Below, piece after piece: positions 40,512-52,424 of a stretch of DNA of 64,000 nt. Position numbers and translations under genes: made by a program. Source of the DNA: Trichomonas vaginalis G3 (taxonomy: Eukaryota > Parabasalia > Trichomonadida > Trichomonadidae). The notes below the pieces were generated by a model. The model searched no databases. It was not told the origin of the DNA and saw nothing but the letters and a program-made list of their open reading frames with translations. Location: positions 17,070,641 through 17,134,640 of the forward strand of contig NC_067206.1 in assembly GCF_026262505.1 (NCBI RefSeq). The letters run 5' to 3'. The stretch's first letter is position 1; every line of letters begins with the position of its first letter.

Positions 40512-41482
40512 ATGGAAGACATCTTGGTTCGTCTCGAAAACCCAGAAGATCTTAAAACTTTTCAACTCCCAACCGTTCCCGCCGATCAGGTTCTCAACGT
40601 AATTGAAGAAAAATATCAAGAATACATTAATAATCCAAATGTAACTCTCGAAGATACGGCAAAACACTTTCAATAGGAAAAGAACGTTTGAAAAAAATTT
40701 TCGTACTACTCGGCTATCCAATAAAAGAAAGAGGAAGACCAAAGAAAAAAATTTTTGAGGAAGATGTATACAAAATTTTGGAAATTAAAGCACAATATGA
40801 CATTGGATACAAAAGGATCAAAGAATCATATTTCGAAAAAGTCGAAAGATTTACATTCAACGATGCTTTCAAAATTTTCAATCAACAACATTTGTTTACA
40901 TTTCACAGGCATCAGAAAATCGACGAACATCCACATGAATACGTTGCTCAATATGTTAATCAATTGTGGCATACTGATTTGAAATTTCTGAAGGACGATA
41001 ACGGTAACCTTCAATATTTAATTTCATTTCTTGATGACAGAAGCAGATACATTATTTGCTGGGATGTTTTCGATACAAAAGAAATGAAAAATACTGCCAG
41101 AGTATTTCGTCACGCAATTGATTTAGTCAAATTAGTTCCACATGGAATTCTCACAGATAATGGAACAGAATTCATTGGAAAAGATTTTGAAGCGGTTTGC
41201 CAAGAATTCAATATAAAACATTTCAAAACTCATCCGTACTCTCCAGAGGAAAATGGAAAAATTGAAAGGAGTTGGGAGACTCTTTTCAAGACAAACCCTG
41301 GAGTGAACGTCTTTGAGTTCATCCCCAATGTTGTTTCCCAGTATAATAGGGTATGGAAACACTCCGCATTATTCAAACTCTTTGGGGAGAAATTGACTCC
41401 ATTTGAGGCCTGGGAAAGAGGCCCCAAATGGACAAAAGATCTCTGCGCTGAACCAGGCTTCGAAAAAAATCTTAGAGATTAA
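40512..41482 (+). pseudogene. Z transposase (copy Z3)
   Basis: As in Z1 but one break near the N-terminal third separates the DNA-binding part from an open 264-residue remainder that retains the full catalytic core. Confidence 0.85.
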
Positions 41483-41657
41483 CAAATAATTTCAAAAACA
41501 AGAAAATTCAAAAAATCACAAAAAGGAAGTTAAGGAATAAACACTTACATTTATTACATTTGGATTTTTTAAAAAATTCAGTATTATTTTTAGAAATAAG
41601 ATAATATAGTTCTAAATAAAACAAAGAATGTTAAGAATGAAGAAGGAATTAGCGGAT

Positions 41658-41966
41658 GCAGCCGAAGCACACTCACAAATTACTCTCAATATCCACTCAA
41701 ATCATACAAAGTTTTGTCGAATAGTTTGATATAAAGACAAAAAATTTACAATTTTTAATTAAATCCGAACAATCTTACATATGCAGCTGAAGCACACTCA
41801 CAAATTACTCTCAATATCCACTCAAATCATACAAAGTTTTGTCGAATAGTTTGATATAAAGACAAAAAATTTACAATTTTTAATTAAATCCGAACAATCT
41901 TACATATGCAGCTGAAGCACACTCACAAATTACTCTCAATATCCACTCAAATCATACAAAGTTTTA
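41658..41966. repeat. 125-bp repeat, about 2.5 copies (Z3)
   Basis: Units at about 41658, 41783 and 41908; one more than in Z1 and Z2. Confidence 0.9.
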
Positions 41967-42230
41967 TATTTTCATTTTATTGTTTCTTAATAAAGAATTT
42001 ACTTTAATATTCTTAATTGTTTTCTTTTTTATATTTAATTTTTGATATCTATTTTAAAAAACTTATACAAATTCGAGTCAGCTAATAATTGAATTGAAAA
42101 AATAAAAAGAAAACATATAATTTTTAATCCGTCTAATTGAATAAGCAATATTATAAATATTATGTTAAACGGTTAATTTTTTCTCAAAAAAAATTATTTC
42201 GAATTTCCGAAATTTTTGACATTTTGGCTG

Positions 42231-42408
42231 AGAACTATGGTCTGCGAGGTACATAGATAGAATCAGTACCTCGCAGACTATAGTTCTCTATATGGCGCCG
42301 AAAATTTTTTGGTGAAATGTCGTCGCATTTCACCAAAAATTTTTCGGCGCCATAGGAAGAATTGGAGGGTGTGAGATACTATTACATGCTATAGTACTCA
42401 CACCCTCC
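42231..42408. repeat. Three-palindrome block of Z3
   Basis: Sequence as in Z1. Confidence 0.95.
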
Positions 42409-42957
42409 AACTCCCAATCAAAATCGCATAAAATTTGCTACTTATCTTCAGATTACCTCCCATTATAAAATATATCATTGCTATCTCATCGTACTATATT
42501 TCCACCCTATTGTATTTAAAAATATAAAATTTTTTGATAATATATTTTTATATCTTGAATTTTCAAGCAAAATATTCACAGATAATATAATGGGAAATCT
42601 ATCTCAACCTAGCCTTAAAGTACCAAACTCCTGCTTGCATTCTCACTCACAAATATTAAACATCCATCTCCAAAAAACTAAATTCTTCACAATTTTTTAA
42701 AATTGAGAACATAAAAAATGTATGCATTCAATAATTTAAGATACTAACAAATATTAAAAACTTCAAAATATCAGATATTAACGTTTTTCAATTAAAAAAA
42801 TATCATTTTGCTTTTCAATTCGAACATAAATCTTAAATATTTTTAATTAATATCTGATTTACAGCATTATTATCCATTTATAAATCTGACAAATAAATGA
42901 CAAAACCATCAGAAATAGTGTCACTTTTTGTCAAAAGTGAAGTCACGCTATTTTTCA

Positions 42958-45900
42958 TGCACAACACTCCATGGGCAAGCTTGTCGCAATTCAATGGGTT
43001 CCAAATCCAGGCAAGAAGACGAAGGTCAGACACATTGACGGTGACAAGCTCAACAACCGTAAGGAGAACCTCGAGTGGTTCTAAGAGTAAAAAATATTTT
43101 AGGGGGAAACCCCAAGTAAATTTAAGTGTTTAGTTGGATAAGTAGGCACTATTAATGGTAATTTGGAAAATTAGCTCCCGACCTTTGAATTGGGCTCTTT
43201 CGTTATCTTCCCAGTTGCGTAGGAGGTCGTCCCAGAGGAGTTGGTAGAATTGCCAATTCAAGGACGATTTGTCCTCCCAGGCATTGAGGATGTACTGCTC
43301 GTAGAGTCTCATGACCTCTGCCTTGCACCAGACACCCTCTCCCTTGGAACGTAAGGCTTCTTCGAAGTGCTCGAATGCGATTGGCTGCTTGACCATCCGA
43401 AATGACACTTTTTGTCCGTTTGGTCAATGTTCGTGTCTCGTGCCATAGTCGACGAAAATACAGACAAACAGGTTATATATGAGTTTGAGACCAAGAATGG
43501 TGTAACTCGACCTGTCCGATTCAAAGACTCCGAGGGCGACCATGAAATTAAACGGAAATTAGCTAGGAAGGAATATAAAATGGACTGGTTGCCACCACCT
43601 CCACCACCTTTACCTGTTCCTCAAGTAAATAAGCCTTTCCCGTTCCCAAGAATTCCCACATTTAAATTCAAATTCGAATAAAAATTTTTTATTTCATGCA
43701 ATGTTTAACTATTTCACCATCTTCTTTAACACCCCAGTACTTACGCTTGGAGAGGACATGAACTTCGGTGAAAATTTTGTCCAATTTGAATTGACCCATC
43801 TTTTCACCGACCATTCCCATTTCAATGAGTTTGTTATAGCCTTCTTCGTTCGTCATGAGTGCGTCAATGTTCTCATAGTAAACCTTGACTTTGGATTTGA
43901 CTTCGGAGAAGAACTCATTGTAGTTGTCAAGGACTGCCTTTGCGAACTGAGGGTAAGACCAATGTTCGACAATAGGTTTTAATGTGGTTACTAAGCCACT
44001 TTGACCTTGAGTGAATTCGTACTTCAAAACAAAAGGAGAAAACCTTTCAACAAAGTTGTCGACCTTCTCATAATGTTTACTCTTCATCTCTTGAGGTTTC
44101 TTAATGGAATATCCCCATGTCGAATTCATAAGCAATTTGAGTGTCATTGCAAGTTTGGGGTTTGAAGCTTTCCTAATATCATACAGTTGTTGTATGACTT
44201 TTCCAACTGTATAGTTCCTTCCCGGGAACTCACCATCTTCGTTTGGAATTCCAGTCGGAATATATTGGACAAACCTCATGTATGCAGCGTTAAGGTCGAC
44301 ATAGTATATCTTTTCATCTGAGTCGAACTTGTTGCAACCAATTGGTCCAGTTTGTGGAAATTCAAGTGAGTCTCTTATCTTCTGAGAAACTTCTCCTGTT
44401 ATCTCATAAACATCGTCGAAGCAACCTGTTTCATATAAAACCTTCTGACCTAACTCAGATGCTCTCCAATATAATTTGACGTCAATTGGATGTCTCAATG
44501 GAAGTTTGTTTATAGCATCTTGAAGTTCTTGCAACCTCATTGGAAGTTCTTCTGGTTCAGGTTGGTATCGAACATACCAACCCCTTGTGGAACCGTGTAC
44601 TTCTTTTGTACTAGAACTTTGTCTGGAACAACTTTTGGTCTTGCTAACAATGAAAAGTTTGTTTCGTCTTTTGGTACAAAAGTTTCTGTCAGCTTGTCAT
44701 CTGGAATTGGTTCCAACAAACCTTTCTTGAAAAGAATGTTGACAGCTCTGACAATGTTGCACTTACTTTTACCAAAGAATGGGTTTGTAAGACTTTCGTT
44801 CAACATGAAGTGGTTGTGGACAATTACAATCTTCAACCATGGTAAGTCTTTGTCAACAACATAGTCGTCATGTGAAGAACCTTTAGCTGTAGGTATGTTG
44901 ACTCGGATATTGACATTTGCCAACGGTGCAATTTTTGCCAATTGACCTCTGAGAATGTACCTTGTCTTCACACATGACTCAAGATACTTCATCTTCTCAT
45001 CTGTAACAAGACCAGAGTTCCTGAGACATGTAAGAATGCAAGGTTCATTGACAATTGTTTCAATTGAATTGTAAATTCCATACCTTGTCAAGTCAATGTC
45101 AGACTTATTTATGAAGGGGAAGTATCCAGCATGTTGTCTGACTGCTTGAGGGTTAGGTTGGTACCATTCGAACTTGACACTTGCAATTCCTTCAATTGCA
45201 TTCAAAATGTCTGAGTCGGAGTCAACCATTTGTTCTCTCTTTGTAGTCTTGAAAGCGTCAAGAAGTTTTGCGGCTGTTTGTTCATTGCCATGTGCATAGT
45301 AAATGTGACCATCCAAATCTGTTATGGTCAATCTGAGATTGTGTCCTTTCTTATTTCCGTCTTGAATTGCAGCAAGTACTCCCATGAAGCCTTCTTTGTT
45401 CTTTCCTTCGTCAAAGTTTACTGTAAAGGTTCGACCAGATGTAATTTGACTTCTAACTTCACGATACTTTTCATATGCATATCTTGTTCTTTCCATGGGA
45501 GCATGTGCGTCTTCACCTTTTCCTTTTTTCCTTCTCAAAGGATGCAATTGTTCGTCATGTTTCCAGTAGAATCTGGCAAAGCCGTCGTGTCCTTCAACTT
45601 GAGGTTCACTAACATCGAAAGGCATGTCCATAAGACGTTCTTCTTCTAACCTCTCTAGTCTGTTTGGATAATTGGCACGTGCTGTTTCCAAATCCATTTC
45701 GTAGCGAAGACCAGACAATTTGTCATAGACTTTTATGGGTCTTCCCTTCCTATATTTAAAATTCTTCGAAACTCTCCAACCATATCTTTGTAACTCTGCT
45801 TTTATTCTAGCAGACTTTCTATCCATTCTATATGGGGCATTTTTATAAAAATAAAAAAATATTTTTTCTTTACTTTACATAACCGCCTGCTGCCATAAGT

Positions 45901-46235
45901 CTTTGACGCCAACCCATACCAGCTAATGAAGGTTGACTTGGTTTAGTTTGGAAACTAAACTTTGGTTTTGGTTTATCTTCAGTTTTTGGTTTCTCTTCTT
46001 CTATCGGTTTTTCGTCACTTTTCGGTTCCTCTGACTTTACTTCACTTGCAGGAACAGTTGTGTCGTCAACATCTTCATAAATATCATATGCCATTTGTTT
46101 TTGTTTTCCTTTCAACTTTTTGTGTTTGTTGTAAAGTTTAGAATATTTCGACTCTAAGTCAATGAGATGTTCTATAATGAACTGTTGGTCAGTGAAGTAA
46201 ACTTTTCCATCTGTTGTCTCCAAAGCTGTAATGCA
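42958..46235. mobile_element. X block, copy X4 (fossil)
   Basis: HNH micro-ORF 42971-43084, 88-residue gene ending at 43130, Pro-rich gene to 43681. It looks broken once, in the polymerase. Confidence 0.75.
43689..45826 (-). pseudogene. DNA polymerase B-like protein of X (copy X4)
   Basis: Same protein as in X2. It looks broken about once. Confidence 0.75.
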
Positions 46236-46349
46236 TGAAAAATAGCGTGACTTCATTTTTGACAGTTTACAAATGTAAAGTGTTGCATCCTTAAAAACTT
46301 GGAAATATATACATTCATGAATTATCTTGTATATTAATTGAAAATCCAT
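45870..46349 (-). CDS. Lys/Pro-rich X protein with Z4-derived start
   Basis: Open chimera as before; border at 46235/46236. Confidence 0.5.
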   Translation of the reverse strand: MDFQLIYKIIHECIYFQVFKDATLYICKLSKMKSRYFSCITALETTDGKVYFTDQQFIIEHLIDLESKYSKLYNKHKKLKGKQKQMAYDIYEDVDDTTVPASEVKSEEPKSDEKPIEEEKPKTEDKPKPKFSFQTKPSQPSLAGMGWRQRLMAAGGYVK

Positions 46350-46931
46350 AAAACCCTAACAATATTTTTTCTTAAAAAAACTATAAAAATATAAATAAAA
46401 TTAATCGTTAAATAAAAATATTTGATATTAGAATTTTATTGGAAAAATAAAAAACTTAATATTTTAAAGAAATACTTAAATACTTGAATGTTTTAACTTT
46501 TACATTATCATATAGACTCTCAAATTATTGATTGGAAACGGTTTGAGGGTTATCAATTTAAAAAAAATTGTGAGTTTTTTAAATTTTTGGCAATGAGTTT
46601 TAAAAATTTGTGAGTGAGAATGTGTGTTGATGCTTGGCACTTTGAAGGGAAGATGTTCTGGGTTCACAATTATTAATGGGATAAATAAAATGATTATAAA
46701 TATAATATATTAGAAAATAATTTGCAAAATCTCTCCATTTTTATAAATTTAATAATAGAAGTTGATCTATATAGAAAGAGCATTTTATCTATTAAGTTTT
46801 TGGCTTTTGCCTTCAAATCATTAATATAATTTTTTCAAAAAAATTGTTTTATTTAAAATAAACAAATTTTATCAAATAACTAGTATTTTTAAATTATCTT
46901 TTGAAAAATTGAAAAATTTACAAATTAAAAA

Positions 46932-47903
46932 ATGGAAGACATCTTGGTTCGTCTCGAAAACCCAGAAGATCTTAAAACTTTTCAACTCCCAACCGTTCCC
47001 GCCGATCAGGTTCTCAACGTAATTGAAGAAAAATATCAAGAATACATTAATAATCCAAATGTAACTCTCGAAGATACGGCAAAAACACTTTCAATAGGAA
47101 AAGAACGTTTGAAAAAAATTTTCGTACTACTCGGCTATCCAATAAAAGAAAGAGGAAGACCAAAGAAAAAAATTTTTGAGGAAGATGTATACAAAATTTT
47201 GGAAATTAAAGCACAATATGACATTGGATACAAAAGGATCAAAGAATCATATTTCGAAAAAGTCGAAAGATTTACATTCAACGATGCTTTCAAAATTTTC
47301 AATCAACAACATTTGTTTACATTTCACAGGCATCAGAAAATCGACGAACATCCACATGAATACGTTGCTCAATATGTTAATCAATTGTGGCATACTGATT
47401 TGAAATTTCTGAAGGACGATAACGGTAACCTTCAATATTTAATTTCATTTCTTGATGACAGAAGCAGATACATTATTTGCTGGGATGTTTTCGATACAAA
47501 AGAAATGAAAAATACTGCCAGAGTATTTCGTCACGCAATTGATTTAGTCAAATTAGTTCCACATGGAATTCTCACAGATAATGGAACAGAATTCATTGGA
47601 AAAGATTTTGAAGCGGTTTGCCAAGAATTCAATATAAAACATTTCAAAACTCATCCGTACTCTCCAGAGGAAAATGGAAAAATTGAAAGGAGTTGGGAGA
47701 CTCTTTTCAAGACAAACCCTGGAGTGAACGTCTTTGAGTTCATCCCCAATGTTGTTTCCCAGTATAATAGGGTATGGAAACACTCCGCATTATTCAAACT
47801 CTTTGGGGAGAAATTGACTCCATTTGAGGCCTGGGAAAGAGGCCCCAAATGGACAAAAGATCTCTGCGCTGAACCAGGCTTCGAAAAAAATCTTAGAGAT
47901 TAA
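46932..47903 (+). CDS. Z transposase (copy Z4)
   Basis: Open 323-residue protein identical in translation to Z1. Confidence 0.9.
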   Translation: MEDILVRLENPEDLKTFQLPTVPADQVLNVIEEKYQEYINNPNVTLEDTAKTLSIGKERLKKIFVLLGYPIKERGRPKKKIFEEDVYKILEIKAQYDIGYKRIKESYFEKVERFTFNDAFKIFNQQHLFTFHRHQKIDEHPHEYVAQYVNQLWHTDLKFLKDDNGNLQYLISFLDDRSRYIICWDVFDTKEMKNTARVFRHAIDLVKLVPHGILTDNGTEFIGKDFEAVCQEFNIKHFKTHPYSPEENGKIERSWETLFKTNPGVNVFEFIPNVVSQYNRVWKHSALFKLFGEKLTPFEAWERGPKWTKDLCAEPGFEKNLRD

Positions 47904-48077
47904 CAAATAATTTCAAAAAAAAAAAATTCAAAAAATCACAAAAAGGAAGTTAAGGAATAAACACTTACATTTATTACATTTGGATTTTTTAAAAAATTCA
48001 GTATTATTTTTAGAAATAAGATAATATAGTTCTAAATAAAACAAAGAATGTTAAGAATGAAGAAGGAATTAGCGGAT

Positions 48078-48386
48078 GCAGCCGAAGCACACTCACAAAT
48101 TACTCTCAATATCCACTCAAATCATACAAAGTTTTGTCGAATAGTTTGATATAAAGACAAAAAATTTACAATTTTTAATTAAATCCGAACAATCTTACAT
48201 ATGCAGCTGAAGCACACTCACAAATTACTCTCAATATCCACTCAAATCATACAAAGTTTTGTCGAATAGTTTGATATAAAGACAAAAAATTTACAATTTT
48301 TAATTAAATCCGAACAATCTTACATATGCAGCTGAAGCACACTCACAAATTACTCTCAATATCCACTCAAATCATACAAAGTTTTA
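48078..48386. repeat. 125-bp repeat, about 2.5 copies (Z4)
   Basis: Three starts 125 bases apart, the same count as Z3. Confidence 0.9.
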
Positions 48387-48650
48387 TATTTTCATTTTAT
48401 TGTTTCTTAATAAAGAATTTACTTTAATATTCTTAATTGTTTTCTTTTTTATATTTAATGTTTGATATCTATTTTAAAAAACTTATACAAATTCGAGTCA
48501 GCTAATAATTGAATTGAAAAAATAAAAAGAAAACATATAATTTTTAATCCGTCTAATTGAATAAGCAATATTATAAATATTATGTTAAACGGTTAATTTT
48601 TTCTCAAAAAAAATTATTTCGAATTTCCGAAATTTTTGACATTTTGGCTG

Positions 48651-48828
48651 AGAACTATGGTCTGCGAGGTACATAGATAGAATCAGTACCTCGCAGACTA
48701 TAGTTCTCTATATGGCGCCGAAAATTTTTTGGTGAAATGTCGTCGCATTTCACCAAAAATTTTTCGGCGCCATAGGAAGAATTGGAGGGTGTGAGATACT
48801 ATTACATGCTATAGTACTCACACCCTCC
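48651..48828. repeat. Three-palindrome block of Z4
   Basis: Sequence as in Z1. Confidence 0.95.
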
Positions 48829-50212
48829 AACTCCCAATCAAAATCGCATAAAATTTGCTACTTATCTTCAGATTACCTCCCATTATAAAATATATCATTG
48901 CTATCTCATCGTACTATATTTCCACCCTATTGTATTTAAAAATATAAAATTTTTTGATAATATATTTTTATATCTTGAATTTTCAAGCAAAATATTCACA
49001 GATAATATAATGGGAAATCTATCTCAACCTAGCCTTAAAGTACCAAACTCCTGCTTGCATTCTCACTCACAAATATTAAACATCCATCTCCAAAAAACTA
49101 AATTCTTCACAATTTTTTAAAATTGAGAACATAAAAAATGTATGCATTCAATAATTTAAGATACTAACAAATATTAAAAACTTCAAAATATCAGATATTA
49201 ACGTTTTTCAATTAAAAAAATATCATTTTGCTTTTCAATTCGAACATAAATCTTAAATATTTTTAATTAATATCTGATTTACAGCATTATTATCCATTTA
49301 TAAATCTGACAAATAAATGACAAAACCATCAGAAATAGTGTCACTTTTTGTCAAAAGTGAAGTCACGCTATTTTTCATGCACAACACTCCATGGGCAAGC
49401 TTGTCGCAATTCAATGGGTTCCAAATCCAGGCAAGAAGACGAAGGTCAGACACATTGACGGTGACAAGCTCAACAACCGTAAGGAGAACCTCGAGTGGTT
49501 CTAAGAGTAAAAAATATTTTAGGGGGAAACCCCAAGTAAATTTAAGTGTTTAGTTGGATAAGTAGGCACTATTAATGGTAATTTGGAAAATTAGCTCCCG
49601 ACCTTTGAATTGGGCTCTTTCGTTATCTTCCCAGTTGCGTAGGAGGTCGTCCCAGAGGAGTTGGTAGAATTGCCAATTCAAGGACGATTTGTCCTCCCAG
49701 GCATTGAGGATGTACTGCTCGTAGAGTCTCATGACCTCTGCCTTGCACCAGACACCCTCTCCCTTGGAACGTAAGGCTTCTTCGAAGTGCTCGAATGCGA
49801 TTGGCTGCTTGACCATCCGAAATGACACTTTTTGTCCGTTTGGTCAATGTTCGTGTCTCGTGCCATAGTCGACGAAAATACTATCATAAGACAAATTACG
49901 GAAAGTGAACTCAAACAAAAAGTGACACAATGCATTTGCCAACCAAATAACTTTACAAAGCAAAAACTTAAATTACTTGTCAAGCTTACTATTCTTATTT
50001 TAACAATTAAAAAATTAAATTTTATTTTTTATTTAAAAAAATCATCTTATATCATCTGATATATATATATAACAGCATTAATATTTCAATGATTCACAAA
50101 TCAACTTTTTCATTATTTTAAATAATTATAGAATATATACCGACTTTTTGTACATAAATATTTTTAGATTCAATAATGATTTACGGTTTTTTTCAAAACT
50201 TATAATTTTCAA

Positions 50213-51511
50213 ATGAGTGGTAGAATCTTCGATTTAATTGATTTAGAATGGTTAAATCAAGCTAATCAACAAATTCAAAGCGGTATTAACGTCGAAACCG
50301 TTCTCCAAAATGTCCCTTTAACAGATGGAAGAATTCTTCCCACAATATCACATAAAACTTTTAAAAACGCTCTTAATTTCAATCAAATTGAAATTCCAAA
50401 ATTACGTACAGGTCCAAAACCAAAAGATCCACCACAAGAATTAATAAATACTGTCCAAAATTTACATAATAAAGTTCAAAAAATAGGAATTTCCCGGGCT
50501 TTCGGCCGAATTATAACAGATCGTCAAATGATACTTGAATCGCAAATGCAAAATCAACAAAATATTCAAATTCATTTTCCAATTCCACAATTGTCTCAAC
50601 GGAATCAAAATTCAGAGTTTGATTACAGTTCTCCTGACATTTCAAGTTCATCTGAACAGTTATCATCAGAAATCTCTTCAAATTCCGACGATTCATCAGC
50701 CGAAGAATTATTTTCATCAAGTCCAAATTCAATTGATACAGAATCGGATATAAATTCAGAAGATGACCCATATTCAATACGCACAAATACAACTTCAACA
50801 TTTGAAAAAACTACAGATTATTTTGACCGTAAATTATTGAACATTCAATTTTCCGAAAGAACTGTTAATAAATGTTTCAAACTTCTCAATCTTGCACAAC
50901 CGCCAAAAAATTCAAAGGCAAAAGGTCAAACAAAATACGAAGCTTTTTACGTTAATGAAATATGGCATGTAGATATTCACTTTTTAAATCATCGCCAAGG
51001 TGAATATCTATATGCCGTTATTGACGATAAATCACGAAAAATTTTGGCTTGGTCACATCTCGAAACTAAAGAAGCGGCACAAACAAGTCGTGTCATTCAA
51101 CAATGTTTCGATGTATATGGCAAACCGTTTGCCATATGGAGTGACAATGGGCTTGAAAACTACGGTGTTTTCAAAAATTTATTAAAAAATGCAAACGTCG
51201 AATCAATCACGATAATACCACACTGCCCTTACATGAATGGCAAAATCGAAAGATTTTGGCAGAATATTCAAGTTGATGAGGTAGCTTGGGATCAAATTCA
51301 AAATTTAATCGAAAATTATAACGCAACACCACATACACAGTTACCAAAAAATCCAGAAATACATACCTGGTTTACACCAAACAAATTTTATGATATCAGC
51401 GAAAAATATGATACCACCAAAGAACCCCTTTGGAAAGTTGATGGAGAAATTAAGGATTTGAGGATTTCTCTTCAACATTTCCGCGAGAGGAGAGCCAATC
51501 AAAGAAATTAA
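50213..51511 (+). CDS. Y transposase, rve core with Ser-rich linker (copy 1)
   Basis: 432 residues. N-terminal helical DNA-binding region (residues 1-110) with LRTGPKPKDPP at about 64-74. A long acidic Ser-rich linker covers residues 138-186 (SSSSEQLSSEISSNSDDSSA). The rve core has Asp254 in IWHVDIHFL, Asp311 in IWSDNGLEN and Glu346 in NGKIERFW, with 34 residues between the last two by my count. The C-terminus ends LQHFRERRANQRN. Cut-and-paste integration is inferred from the flanking duplication. The frame is intact and identical in copy 2. Confidence 0.9.
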   Translation: MSGRIFDLIDLEWLNQANQQIQSGINVETVLQNVPLTDGRILPTISHKTFKNALNFNQIEIPKLRTGPKPKDPPQELINTVQNLHNKVQKIGISRAFGRIITDRQMILESQMQNQQNIQIHFPIPQLSQRNQNSEFDYSSPDISSSSEQLSSEISSNSDDSSAEELFSSSPNSIDTESDINSEDDPYSIRTNTTSTFEKTTDYFDRKLLNIQFSERTVNKCFKLLNLAQPPKNSKAKGQTKYEAFYVNEIWHVDIHFLNHRQGEYLYAVIDDKSRKILAWSHLETKEAAQTSRVIQQCFDVYGKPFAIWSDNGLENYGVFKNLLKNANVESITIIPHCPYMNGKIERFWQNIQVDEVAWDQIQNLIENYNATPHTQLPKNPEIHTWFTPNKFYDISEKYDTTKEPLWKVDGEIKDLRISLQHFRERRANQRN

Positions 51512-51832
51512 TTCGGTAATATTTTAAAATCGAAAATAAAATCTAATTTTTAACACAAATTAACAATATCGATTACATCTTCTTACTAAGCTCAGTCAGA
51601 TTAATAAGAATAAACACTTACTTTTTAAAACATTTACATATTTTTTTTCTTCGTTACAGAGATACGCAAGTTGCAGAAGAAGCAGCAACTGTAGTACAGT
51701 AATTTGACACTCCGAAATCGAACATTAGTGACTTTGAGTAGATTTTGAATTTAATATAGATCTTGATTTTTAATAACCATCATAGCAAGAGCTAGTTGGT
51801 GAATGGTATCCGCGAATTTCGGCTTGAAAGTT

Positions 51833-52025
51833 GGGAAACTTTGTCCGAATGTTAAACTATTCGGACAAAGTTTCCCGCTGTTTGCGAAGGAATTGTTGGC
51901 TATGATGTACTGATTCATGATCAGTGCATCATAGCCAACAATTCCTTATACAAAGTTCAAAAACTTGGGTGCAATCAGAACTGATTGCACCCAAGTTTTT
52001 GAACTTTCTCGAGGGAATGAAAGGT
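51833..52025. repeat. Palindrome block of Y copy 1 (single unit)
   Basis: Three long palindromes: GGGAAACTTTGTCCGAAT with ATTCGGACAAAGTTTCCC; AAGGAATTGTTGGCTATGAT with ATCATAGCCAACAATTCCTT; and AAAGTTCAAAAACTTGGGTG with CACCCAAGTTTTTGAACTTT. It ends CTCGAGGGAATGAAAGG, which in copy 2 opens a fourth palindrome that is incomplete here. Confidence 0.95.
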
Positions 52026-52424
52026 AAGAGATATCCATTTCCTTTCACCTTCGTTCTCAATAATTAACTTATAAATTTTTTAAAGCAAAAAAAGTCTGAT
52101 TTTTTTTGACAAGTAAATATATAGGGAATTTATCCGACCAAATAAGTGTCACTTTTTCGGTTCACCTCACTTTCCGTAACTCGTCTTACAACAATACAGA
52201 CAAACAGGTTATATATGAGTTTGAGACCAAGAATGGTGTAACTCGACCTGTCCGATTCAAAGACTCCGAGGGCGACCATGAAATTAAACGGAAATTAGCT
52301 AGGAAGGAATATAAAATGGACTGGTTGCCACCACCTCCACCACCTTTACCTGTTCCTCAAGTAAATAAGCCTTTCCCGTTCCCAAGAATTCCCACATTTA
52401 AATTCAAATTCGAATAAAAATTTT

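Larger units (their letters stand above)
39816..42957 (+). mobile_element. Transposon Z, full copy Z3
   Basis: 3142 bp. It is longer than Z1/Z2 by one 125-bp repeat. TGCA at both edges. Confidence 0.85.
46236..49377 (+). mobile_element. Transposon Z, full copy Z4
   Basis: 3142 bp, TGCA at both edges. It shares a G at 48460 (TTTAATGTTTGA) with Z5 (57198), where all other copies have T, which marks Z4 and Z5 as closest relatives. Confidence 0.85.
49882..52192 (+). mobile_element. Transposon Y, copy 1 (rve-type, palindrome-bearing)
   Basis: 2311 bp. The left end TATCATAAGACAAATTACGG and right end CCGTAACTCGTCTTACAAC form imperfect inverted repeats of about 45 bp that share TTACGGAAAGTGA and AAAAAGTGACAC. 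AATAC is duplicated at 49877-49881 and 52193-52197. The empty site GACGAAAATACAGAC is seen in X1-X4, which confirms the 5-bp duplication. The terminal AGTGAC words resemble the GTCAAAAGTGAAGTCAC tip of Z, so the two families are probably related. Layout: transposase, then palindrome block, then right end. Confidence 0.92.
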
